Source of the DNA: Pseudomonas grimontii
GTDB lineage: Bacteria; Pseudomonadota; Gammaproteobacteria; Pseudomonadales; Pseudomonadaceae
Assembly (NCBI RefSeq): GCF_007858185.1
Contig: NZ_VFES01000024.1
Coordinates: forward strand, 26,694 to 90,693
Length of the DNA: 64,000 nucleotides
Reading direction: 5' to 3'
A model generated the notes under the pieces. The model searched no databases. It was not told the DNA's origin and saw only the letters and a program-made list of their open reading frames with translations. Made by a program: the position numbers and the translations under genes. The stretch's first letter is position 1. Each line of letters starts with the position of its first letter. Of the stretch, positions 7,151-15,464 are shown one piece after another.

Positions 7151-9247
7151 TCACGCACGGCTTTTGTCAGGCATCAGTGCGTCTTCGACACGTTGAATAT
7201 CCGCCATGAAACCGTCAGCCGGCAGCGGGTGGCCAAGCAGGTAACCCTGCAGGGCGTTACAGCCCAGTCGCGTGAGGAAGGTCTGCTGCACATCCGTCTC
7301 TACCCCTTCGGCGACAATCCGCAGCCCCAGGGCCTGGCCGAGGGCCACGATGGCCGAGACGATGGCGGCGTCGTCGCTGTCGTGCTCCAGGTCGCGCACA
7401 AAACCGCGGTCGATCTTCAACTCGTTGGCCGGCAGGCGCTTGAGGTACATCAGGCTGGAATAGCCGGTGCCGAAATCGTCGATGGACAGGTCTACCCCCA
7501 TGTCCGACAGCTGCTGCAATACCGTCATGCTCGCATCCGCATCGCTCATCGCGGTGGTCTCGGTAATCTCCAGGGTCAGGCTGTTGGCCGGCAACCGGTG
7601 CCGCGCAAGTGCGCCGGCCACGCTGTTGACCAGCCCGGCGTGGCAGAACTGCAACGCCGACAAATTCACCGCGATGCGCCAGTGTTCATAACCCTGGGCG
7701 TACCACACGCTCATTTGGCGACAGGCTTCATTGAGCACCCATTCACCGATGGGAATGATCAAGCCGGTTTTTTCCGCCAGTTCGATAAAGGTCGCCGGCA
7801 ACAACAAGCCTTGTTGCGGATGCTCCCAGCGCACCAACGCTTCGGCCCCTACCGGGATGCCAGTGAGCGCATCAAACTTGGGCTGGTAATAGAGACGAAA
7901 TTGCTCCTGCTCAAGGGCATTGCGCAGGTCCTGCAACAACTGCAATTGCTTGCGCGCATTGGTGTTCATCGACACATCAAAGAAGCTGTAGCCGTTCTTG
8001 CCCATGCCCTTGGCGTGGTACATGGCGGCGTCGGCGTTCATCAACAGTTCCTGGGGGTCGCTCCCGTTGCCCGGGAACATCGCGATGCCGACGCTGGCGG
8101 AAATCTTCAGCTCATGCTCGGCCACCTGGAACGCACGGTTGATCAGCACCACCTGGCGCTCGGCAAGGCCGAGTGCATCATCGGGCTGCGTCAACTGCAC
8201 CAGCAATACAAACTCATCACCACCAATACGCGCCAGGGTGTCGTGACTGCGCAAGTCCTCGCGCAGGCGCAGGCCGACTTCACGCAATAACTGGTCGCCC
8301 AGGTGATGGCCAAAGGCATCGTTGACCGGCTTGAAGCCGTCCAGGTCGATGAACATCAGGGCAAAGCAACCACCCTGCTCTTTTACCGCCTCGATGGCCT
8401 GTTGAATGCGATCCGCCAGCAACGTGCGGTTGGGCAGCCCGGTGAGCATGTCGTGCAGGGCCAGGTGGGTCAGTTCCTGGTTGGCCAGGGTCAGCGAGTC
8501 GGCGAGCACAGCGGTGCGCGCTTCCAGGCGAGCGTCAAGCAACGAAGTGAGCAATGCAATCGCCAGGACCGCCAGTGTCGTGACCAGTACCAGGTTATCC
8601 AGGCCCTTGCCGCTCAAGCCGTCCAGCACGGCGGCGCAGTAGCTTTCATCGGCAAAGCGTGCGGCCGCCATGCCGGTGTAATGCATGCCGACGATTGCAA
8701 AGCCCATCACCACCGCCGCACCACCACGGGCCAGGCGTACGTAAGGCGTGTTGCGGCGCAGGTTGAACGCAATCAACAGCGCGACTCCGGACGCCACCAC
8801 CGCGATCAGCAACGACAGGCCAAATAGCGTGGGTTCATAGTCGATGCCCGGTGTCATGCGCATCGCGGCCATGCCGGTGTAGTGCATGCTGGCAATACCG
8901 CTGCCCATGACCAGCGCGCCAAACGCCAGTTGCCAGGCTGGTAAACGGCGTTGGCTGACCAGCCATAACGCGAAGCCGCTGGAGAGTACCGCGATCAACA
9001 ACGAGAGCGCGGTGATACCGATATCAAAGCCCAAGGCAAACGGCAGGCGCAACGCCAGCATGCCGATAAAGTGCATTGACCAGACGCCTACCCCCATCGC
9101 CATGGCCCCGCCGGCTATCCATAAATACACAGCGCGCCCCTTGGCGGTCGCGATGCGGCCGGTGAGGTCCAGGGCGGTGTAGGAAGCGAGGATCGCGACA
9201 AACAGCGAGATCGCGACCAGCGAGGGGGAATAGCTACCGATAAGCAT
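7151..9247 (-). CDS. MHYT-GGDEF-EAL cyclic-di-GMP turnover protein
   Basis: This 698-residue inner-membrane signalling protein starts with an MHYT sensor of seven helices carrying three signature motifs (SMHFIGM, SMHYTGM, GMHYTGM), which probably bind copper and may sense gas. A GGDEF domain follows with intact IGGDEF and an intact inhibitory RxxD site five residues before it (RSHD). The C-terminal EAL domain keeps EALVRWEHP and DDFGTGYSSL. Both cyclase and phosphodiesterase motifs look functional, so its net activity cannot be assigned. The ATG at 9247 has a GAGAAG site; an earlier start at 9295 lacks one. It appears to be monocistronic. Confidence 0.94.
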   Translation of the reverse strand: MLIGSYSPSLVAISLFVAILASYTALDLTGRIATAKGRAVYLWIAGGAMAMGVGVWSMHFIGMLALRLPFALGFDIGITALSLLIAVLSSGFALWLVSQRRLPAWQLAFGALVMGSGIASMHYTGMAAMRMTPGIDYEPTLFGLSLLIAVVASGVALLIAFNLRRNTPYVRLARGGAAVVMGFAIVGMHYTGMAAARFADESYCAAVLDGLSGKGLDNLVLVTTLAVLAIALLTSLLDARLEARTAVLADSLTLANQELTHLALHDMLTGLPNRTLLADRIQQAIEAVKEQGGCFALMFIDLDGFKPVNDAFGHHLGDQLLREVGLRLREDLRSHDTLARIGGDEFVLLVQLTQPDDALGLAERQVVLINRAFQVAEHELKISASVGIAMFPGNGSDPQELLMNADAAMYHAKGMGKNGYSFFDVSMNTNARKQLQLLQDLRNALEQEQFRLYYQPKFDALTGIPVGAEALVRWEHPQQGLLLPATFIELAEKTGLIIPIGEWVLNEACRQMSVWYAQGYEHWRIAVNLSALQFCHAGLVNSVAGALARHRLPANSLTLEITETTAMSDADASMTVLQQLSDMGVDLSIDDFGTGYSSLMYLKRLPANELKIDRGFVRDLEHDSDDAAIVSAIVALGQALGLRIVAEGVETDVQQTFLTRLGCNALQGYLLGHPLPADGFMADIQRVEDALMPDKSRA

Positions 9248-9499
9248 GGGACTTCTCGTGGGCAACGGACCCGAAACGCCCGTGCCAATTGGCAAAGCGG
9301 GCGATTGTAGCGAGAATAATTCTTGGACAGTTGATTAATTGCCAGAGGGCCATTAGTGACAATTTGACGTCAATTCACCGACTCAAAAGCATCAGATAAC
9401 TGGCAGGCATGATCCTACAAAACATAGCGAACGGCCTGACATAAAAACCGGGAACTATTCCCCAGGCTCTTTCACCTCTATCGACTCACCGGTGAAAGG

Positions 9500-10423
9500 A
9501 TGCCAAGCGATTTCCTGCGTAGCGGTGTGCCGGATGCACACTCCACCACCCGTCAACGACTCATGAGTCTGTTGGACCTGCCCGAACTCTATCGAACCAT
9601 CGACGCCGACCCCGGCATCGTTGGTGCTGGAGTGGTGCATATCGGCAGCGACTATCAGGTAACAGTGTTACGAGAGTTTGTGCCGCTGTGCAGTATCAAG
9701 CCCAAACGGGTGATTTTGCGCGAGGCGGCCGGGCCTATTAAGACTGCCGACGAATATGCAGAACTGGCGGCAAATTCCCCGCGTGAATCACAGCTATGGA
9801 AGGAGGCATCGGGGATGGCAATTTCCTGCGGCGGAGCTGTGATTAGCTACATCGTGGCGAAAACGGGTATTGCGGCAGCGCCATTTACCCTAGGTGCGAG
9901 CCTCGTATTGACCTACATCGCTTTTGTCGGGACAGCGGCCAGTGGGGCACAGTGTTTGAACAGTTTATGGAGGACCCGAAACGAGCTAATCAATCCCGCC
10001 CTGAATGATCACTACGACACGTTAAGGTGGTATCAGGCAACGACGCTTGCCTTAGACGGCATCTCACTTGTGGGAGCAGGCTCCAGCAGCTTCGCTGCGG
10101 TCAAATCAGTGTTGGCCATACGGCGTTCGACGGGGCGCCACATGACGGACATCCTGCGGTCCATGAGCCGTCAGGAACGGGCAACGTTAACGGACGAAAT
10201 CCTGCGGCTTAAAAATCCCCGCCATCCATTCGAAATCGTCCGGCTGAAACAGCTGGCCGGGGAGTTACCCAAACGGTATAGCAATCTACAATTACGCCAG
10301 GACATCCTCACTCAAATCAAAGATCAAATCGGAGCGACCCTCTCGGTTACTGGCAGCGCGCTGTCAGGGAATATCAGCCACATGATTATTGCCCTGTATG
10401 AGGAGTTCGACAGCCATGACTGA
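9500..10423 (+). CDS. Unknown protein with central hydrophobic helices; first gene of a coupled pair
   Basis: This protein of up to 307 residues belongs to a family I recall only from Pseudomonas, sometimes mislabelled NAD synthetase. No NAD synthetase motif (SGGxDS) is present. A soluble N-terminal region is followed by a Gly/Ala-rich hydrophobic stretch at about residues 105-155 that could form a helical hairpin, then a second at 181-207, and a basic helical C-terminus. The start is uncertain: the ATG at 9500 directly abuts AAAGG, and the in-frame ATG at 9563 (MSLLDLPELYR) is a good alternative. Its last 8 nt overlap the small membrane-protein gene downstream, so the two are probably translationally coupled. 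Confidence 0.7.
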   Translation: MPSDFLRSGVPDAHSTTRQRLMSLLDLPELYRTIDADPGIVGAGVVHIGSDYQVTVLREFVPLCSIKPKRVILREAAGPIKTADEYAELAANSPRESQLWKEASGMAISCGGAVISYIVAKTGIAAAPFTLGASLVLTYIAFVGTAASGAQCLNSLWRTRNELINPALNDHYDTLRWYQATTLALDGISLVGAGSSSFAAVKSVLAIRRSTGRHMTDILRSMSRQERATLTDEILRLKNPRHPFEIVRLKQLAGELPKRYSNLQLRQDILTQIKDQIGATLSVTGSALSGNISHMIIALYEEFDSHD

Positions 10424-10883
10424 TTACACCGAGCGTCTGCGCGAGTATCGAATATGGCGCCGTTACGCCTATCGATTCTTGCCGTCGTTCGGCGGTGCTC
10501 TATTGCTTAGTCTCAACAATATCGCCGCCAACATGTCACTTAGCCTGGCGTACTACGCAGAAATCCATCACTTGCCCAATGAATATGCTTTTGCGACCGG
10601 CATGACGCTTTGCCTAGTTTTTAACGTTGGGCAAATAATGCTATGCCAAGGGTTTCGTTATGCGCCCCGAGTACTCATGCTCGTGGCAATCGTGAATATT
10701 CTATTGGCGACCGGTTATCTCGCCAGTCACCCACCTACACTGCTCAACCTATCCACGCTCATCTCGGCCTTGATCTATGTCCTGGTCCTCAACTCAAAAA
10801 ACCACCGCCGCTACACCGGCATGTTGCGGGTCAAGCGTCGGCGCAAGCTCAGGGCCCTCAGCCAGGTCAAGGCCCCCATTTGA
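10416..10883 (+). CDS. Small multi-helix membrane protein coupled to the preceding gene
   Basis: This 155-residue protein has about four predicted membrane helices (near residues 22-44, 60-80, 83-103 and 108-130) and a strongly basic C-terminal tail (RVKRRRKLRALSQVK). I recognise no family. The start at 10416 overlaps the upstream stop by 8 nt and has GAGGAG about 10 nt upstream. The pairing of a protein with a hydrophobic hairpin and a small polytopic membrane protein resembles pore-forming toxin and immunity pairs, but nothing in the sequence proves that. It ends 7 nt before the convergent opmB stop. Confidence 0.7.
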   Translation: MTDYTERLREYRIWRRYAYRFLPSFGGALLLSLNNIAANMSLSLAYYAEIHHLPNEYAFATGMTLCLVFNVGQIMLCQGFRYAPRVLMLVAIVNILLATGYLASHPPTLLNLSTLISALIYVLVLNSKNHRRYTGMLRVKRRRKLRALSQVKAPI

Positions 10884-10890
10884 CGTGTAA

Positions 10891-12360
10891 TCAATCCTTC
10901 TCGGCAATCGGCGTCTGCCCATCCCAGCCACCGCCCAGTGCGGCGATCAGTTGCACGCTGGCCACCAACCGCGTTTGCAGCAAGGTCAGCACAGTGCGCT
11001 CATTACTCAGGGCGGTCGCTTGTACGGTGACCACGTCCAGATAGGCAATGAGCCCGGCCTTGTACTGGTTCTGAGTCAGGCGCAGCGATTCACGCGCCGC
11101 GTCCAGCGCTTCATTGCTGACCACCGCCTCGTCTTCCAGCACCTTGAGCTGCACCATGTAGTTTTCCACTTCACGGAAGCCGTCGAGCACAGTCTGGCGG
11201 TACTTGGCCACGGTTTCGTCGTAGGACGCCACGGTGCGGTCGACTTCCGCCGAGCGCTGGCCGCCGTCGAACAGGGTCATGGCGAGTTTCGGCCCTACCG
11301 ACCAGAAGCGGTTCGGCAAGCTGATCCAGTCCGCATAGGTGCTGCTGGAATAGCCGCCGGCGAGGCTCAGGCTCAGGTCCGGGTAGTAGGCGGCCTTCGC
11401 CACGCCGATATTGGCGTTGGCGGCGATCACCGAACGTTCGGCCGAAGCGATGTCGGGGCGACGCTCGAGCAGTTGCGACGGCAGGCTCACCGGAATCTGC
11501 GGCAGTGCCGGGATGTCCTTGCTCACCGCCAGGTTGAAGTTGGCCGGCGCTTCACCGATCAACACGGCGATGGCGTTTTCCAGCTGGGCGCGCTGCCAGA
11601 TCAGGTCGATCAGGCTGGCCTGGGTGGTCTTGAGCTGGGTTTGCGCCTGGGCCACCGCGTCCTTGCCGGAGACACCGGCACGGTATTGGTTCTCGGTCAT
11701 TTGCAGGGAGCGCTGGTAGGTCTCCAGGGTCGCTTGCAGTAAGCGGGTCTGCTCGTCCATGACCCGCAGTTGCAGGTAGCTTTGCACCAGTTCCGACTGT
11801 TGGCTCAGGCGCATTGCGGCCAAGTCCGCCGAGCTGGCTTCGGCGCTGGCCTCGTTGGCCTCCAGGCCACGGCGCAACTTACCCCAGATGTCCGCCTCCC
11901 AACTCACGCCGAGCTGCGCATTGAGGGTGTCGCGGATCCCGCTGCTGGAACTGCTGAGGCTCGCGTTGCTGCTGCCGGTACCCTGGCTGGCGCGGGTTTT
12001 CCCGGCGCTCAGGTCGACGGTGGGGTAAAACGCCCCGCGCGAACTGCGCACCAGAGCCTGGGCCTGGCGAAAGCGCGCTTCGGCCTGGGCCACGGTCTGG
12101 TTGGAGCTGTTCAGGCGCAGCACCAGGTCATTGAGCTGGCGGTCGCCGTACAACTCCCACCAGGCGCCACGAGCCAGCGAGTCGCTGGGGGTGGCCTGGC
12201 GCCAGCCCTGGGCTTCCTTGAATTGCGCGGGTTCGATGACGTCGGGGCGGTGGTAGTCGGGCCCGACGGCGCAGGCGCTGAGCAGTGCGCCGCAAAGCAC
12301 CAGGCTCGCAACACGGGAACCACGGATCATGGCCAATTTGGCAAAGGTTGAATCGGTCAT
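10891..12360 (-). CDS. opmB: OpmB-type outer-membrane efflux lipoprotein (NodT family)
   Basis: This 489-residue TolC-like outer-membrane channel has a lipoprotein signal ending in the lipobox LLSAC, followed by AVGPDYHRP, the usual start of NodT-family channels. Two outer-membrane efflux protein repeats follow. It is the last gene of a four-gene operon whose order (adaptor, two RND pumps, channel) matches muxABC-opmB of P. aeruginosa, where the system exports novobiocin, aztreonam, macrolides and tetracycline. Its ATG overlaps the muxC stop by 4 nt, so it is translationally coupled. Confidence 0.92.
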   Translation of the reverse strand: MTDSTFAKLAMIRGSRVASLVLCGALLSACAVGPDYHRPDVIEPAQFKEAQGWRQATPSDSLARGAWWELYGDRQLNDLVLRLNSSNQTVAQAEARFRQAQALVRSSRGAFYPTVDLSAGKTRASQGTGSSNASLSSSSSGIRDTLNAQLGVSWEADIWGKLRRGLEANEASAEASSADLAAMRLSQQSELVQSYLQLRVMDEQTRLLQATLETYQRSLQMTENQYRAGVSGKDAVAQAQTQLKTTQASLIDLIWQRAQLENAIAVLIGEAPANFNLAVSKDIPALPQIPVSLPSQLLERRPDIASAERSVIAANANIGVAKAAYYPDLSLSLAGGYSSSTYADWISLPNRFWSVGPKLAMTLFDGGQRSAEVDRTVASYDETVAKYRQTVLDGFREVENYMVQLKVLEDEAVVSNEALDAARESLRLTQNQYKAGLIAYLDVVTVQATALSNERTVLTLLQTRLVASVQLIAALGGGWDGQTPIAEKD

Positions 12361-15300
12361 AGCGCAGTGTCCAGGGCAGCGTCGGTACGCACGCCGCGCC
12401 AGGCGTTGAAGCGGTGGCGCGCGCGGTCGAGATAGAGGTAAACCACCGGGGTGGTGTAGAGGGTCAGGACCTGGCTGAAGATCAGGCCACCAATGATGGT
12501 CAGGCCCAGGGGACGGCGCATTTCCGCGCCATCGCCGGCGCCGAGCAGCAACGGCAAGGCGCCAAGGATCGCCGCCAGCGTCGTCATCAGGATCGGCCGC
12601 AGACGCAACAGGCAGGCGCTGCGAATCGATTCCAGCGGGGCCATGCCGGCGTTGCGTTCCAGTTGCAGGGCCAGGTCGATCATCAGGATCGCGTTCTTCT
12701 TCACCACGCCGATCAGCAGGAACAGCCCCAGCAAGGAGATCAGGCTGAACTCGCCCCCCGTCAAATAGATCGCGAGCATGGCGCCGACACCGGCCGACGG
12801 CAGGGTCGAAAGAATCGTCAACGGATGAATATAGCTCTCATACAGAATGCCCAACACCAGGTACACCGCCACCAGCGCGCCGAGGATCATGAACGGCTGG
12901 CCCTTCTGCGTGGCCGCGAAGGCATCGGCGGTGCCGGCCATCTTGGCGATCACATCTTCCGGCAGGCCGACCTTGGCAATCGCCCGCTCGATGGCGACCG
13001 TGCCCTGCTCCACCGTGACCCCGGGCGCCATGTCAAACGCGATGTTTTCCGAAGCGAACTGGCCTTCATGGCTGACACGGTCGTCTTCCAGGCTGTTCTC
13101 GTAATGGGCAATGGTCGACAACGGCACCCGCGCGCCGTCGGAAGTGATCACCTGCATCTGGTTGAGGGTGATGGGGTCCTGGGCGTATTTGGGGTTGACC
13201 TCCATCACCACCTGGTACTGGTTGAGGCTGTCGTAGATGGTGGAAATCTGCCGCTGGCTGTAGGCGTTGTTGAGTACTGCAGTGACCATGTCCATATCGA
13301 TGCCCAGGCGCTTGGCCTGGTCACGGTCGACAATCAGCGTGACCTGGGCCGCGCCCCGGCCTTCGCGGGCGTCGATGGCGGTCAGTTCCGGCAGCTCGCG
13401 CAAGGCAGCCACGACTTTCGGGTACCACAGGCGGAGCGCGGCCAGGTCACCGCTTTGCAGGATGTAGGAATACTGCGCGCTGGTCTGGTCACGACTGCCG
13501 CCGAATTGCAGGTCCTGGTCAGCCATCAGGAACAGGCGCCCGCCCGGCACCAGCGGTACATCCTTGCGCAGGCGCTCGATCACCGCCTGGGCGGAAACCT
13601 TGCGTTCACTGATGGGCTTGAGGCGGACCAGCATCACCGCGTTGTTGGTACCGTTGTTGCCACCGATAAAGCCGGCCACGCTGAGCACCGCCGGGTCGTT
13701 GAGCACGGCCTTGCGGAAGATTTCCATCTTCGGCTGCATGACGCTGAACGACAGGCCGTCATCCCCGCGAACAAAGCCGATCAATTGGCCGGTGTCCTGT
13801 TGCGGCATAAAGGTTTTCGGTACCACTACGTACAGCGCCACATTCATGCCAATGGTCAGCAACAGGCTGAGCAAGGTCAGGCGGCGGTGGCGCAGCACCC
13901 AATCCAGGCTGGTGGCGTAGCCGGCGACCATGCGGTCGTTGATCTTCTGGCTCCAGCGTTGCAGGCCGGTCATCCGGCCTTTGACGTGGGGCTTGAGCCA
14001 TCGGGCGCAGAGCATCGGCGTCAACGTCAGCGACACGATCAGCGACACGATGATCGCCGCCGACAAGGTGATGGAAAACTCACGGAACAGGTTGGTGACG
14101 ATCCCGCCCATGAACAGGATGGAGAGGAACACCGCCACCAGCGACACGTTCATCGAGAGCAAGGTAAAGCCGACTTCCTCGGCCCCCAGGTAAGCCGCCT
14201 TCATCGGCGGCACGCCTTCGTCGACATGCCGGGAAATGTTCTCCAGCACCACGATGGCGTCGTCCACCACCAGGCCGGTGGCCAGGATCAGCGCCATCAA
14301 CGAAAAGTTGTTCAGCGAGAAACCGTACAGGTACATGACCGCGAAGGTGCCCACCAACGACACCGGCACGGCCAATGTGGGGATCAGCGAGGCACGGAAG
14401 TTACCCAGGAACAGGTACACCACCAGGATCACCAGCCCCACCGCGATCAACAACGTCATCTCGGCTTCGTGCAAAGTGGCGGTGATTACCGGCGAGCGGT
14501 CCATGGCCAGGCTGAGCTTGACGCTGGACGGCAACACCGCCTGCAACGCCGGCAATTGTGCCTTGATCTGCCTCACGGTCTCGATGATGTTGGCGCCGGA
14601 CTGGCGATTGATCACCAGCAGCACCGCCGAATCATTGTTGAAGAAGCCACTGTTGTAGCGGTCTTCGACGCCGTCGCTGATCTTCGCCACGTCTTTCAGG
14701 CGCAGGGCAGCGCCATCCTGGTAGCGAATCAGCAGCGGTTCGTAGTCCTTGGCTTTTTCCAACTGGTCGTTGGCCTGGATCTGCCAGTTGCGCTCACTGT
14801 CTTCCAGCGAGCCTTTGGGCCGGCGCTGGTTGGCATTGGCAATGGTGTTGCGCACGTCGTCCAGGGCCACGCCGTACTGGTCGAGAGCCTTGGGCTCCAA
14901 CTCGATACGCACCGCCGGCAGGGAACTGCCGCCGATCTGCACCTCGCCCACGCCCGGTACCTGGGACAGGCTTTGGGAGAGGATAGTCGAGGCAAGGTCG
15001 TACAACTGGCCCTTCTGCAACACGTCCGAGGTCAGCGACAGCACCATGATCGGCGCCTGGGACGGGTTGATCTTCTTGTAAGTGGGCATGCTGCGCATGC
15101 CGCTGGGCAGCAGGTTGCGCGAGGCATTGATGGCTGCTTGCACTTCCCGCGCGGCACCGTTGATATCACGGTCGGAGTCGAACGCCAGGATCACCCGCGT
15201 GGAGCCCTGGCTCGACGAACTGCTCATGGTGGTGATGCCGGCAATCGCGCCGAAGGAACGCTCCAGCGGCGTGGCCACCGTGGACGCCATCACCTCGGGG

Positions 15301-15464
15301 CTGGCGCCGGGCAAGCTGGCCGATACCACGATCACCGGGAAGTCGATCTGCGGCAGCGGCGACACTGGCAGCAGATTGAAGCTGACACCGCCCAGCAACA
15401 TGATCGCCAGGCTCAGCAGCATGGTCGCTACCGGCCGGCGGATGAAAGGTCCGGACAGGTTCAT
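12357..15464 (-). CDS. muxC: MuxC/MdtC-type RND efflux permease
   Basis: This is a full-length 1,035-residue inner-membrane RND transporter. It has the paired periplasmic loops and a TM4 proton-relay motif (ATGLVVDDAIVVLENI). The N-terminus MNLSGPFIRRPVATMLL and the substitution pattern place it with MdtC/MuxC rather than AcrB. MdtB and MdtC types form a B2C heterotrimer in E. coli, and the adjacent muxB copy suggests the same here. The start overlaps muxB by 4 nt and the stop overlaps opmB by 4 nt. Confidence 0.93.
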   Translation of the reverse strand: MNLSGPFIRRPVATMLLSLAIMLLGGVSFNLLPVSPLPQIDFPVIVVSASLPGASPEVMASTVATPLERSFGAIAGITTMSSSSSQGSTRVILAFDSDRDINGAAREVQAAINASRNLLPSGMRSMPTYKKINPSQAPIMVLSLTSDVLQKGQLYDLASTILSQSLSQVPGVGEVQIGGSSLPAVRIELEPKALDQYGVALDDVRNTIANANQRRPKGSLEDSERNWQIQANDQLEKAKDYEPLLIRYQDGAALRLKDVAKISDGVEDRYNSGFFNNDSAVLLVINRQSGANIIETVRQIKAQLPALQAVLPSSVKLSLAMDRSPVITATLHEAEMTLLIAVGLVILVVYLFLGNFRASLIPTLAVPVSLVGTFAVMYLYGFSLNNFSLMALILATGLVVDDAIVVLENISRHVDEGVPPMKAAYLGAEEVGFTLLSMNVSLVAVFLSILFMGGIVTNLFREFSITLSAAIIVSLIVSLTLTPMLCARWLKPHVKGRMTGLQRWSQKINDRMVAGYATSLDWVLRHRRLTLLSLLLTIGMNVALYVVVPKTFMPQQDTGQLIGFVRGDDGLSFSVMQPKMEIFRKAVLNDPAVLSVAGFIGGNNGTNNAVMLVRLKPISERKVSAQAVIERLRKDVPLVPGGRLFLMADQDLQFGGSRDQTSAQYSYILQSGDLAALRLWYPKVVAALRELPELTAIDAREGRGAAQVTLIVDRDQAKRLGIDMDMVTAVLNNAYSQRQISTIYDSLNQYQVVMEVNPKYAQDPITLNQMQVITSDGARVPLSTIAHYENSLEDDRVSHEGQFASENIAFDMAPGVTVEQGTVAIERAIAKVGLPEDVIAKMAGTADAFAATQKGQPFMILGALVAVYLVLGILYESYIHPLTILSTLPSAGVGAMLAIYLTGGEFSLISLLGLFLLIGVVKKNAILMIDLALQLERNAGMAPLESIRSACLLRLRPILMTTLAAILGALPLLLGAGDGAEMRRPLGLTIIGGLIFSQVLTLYTTPVVYLYLDRARHRFNAWRGVRTDAALDTAL

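Noticed and set aside
9455..9640. 61-codon minus-strand frame ending TGESIEVKEPGE, overlapping the start of the unknown gene at 9500
   Set aside because: It is antisense to a gene with better coding character over most of its length, has no ribosome site, and its N-terminal half is clearly a mirror of the plus-strand codons.
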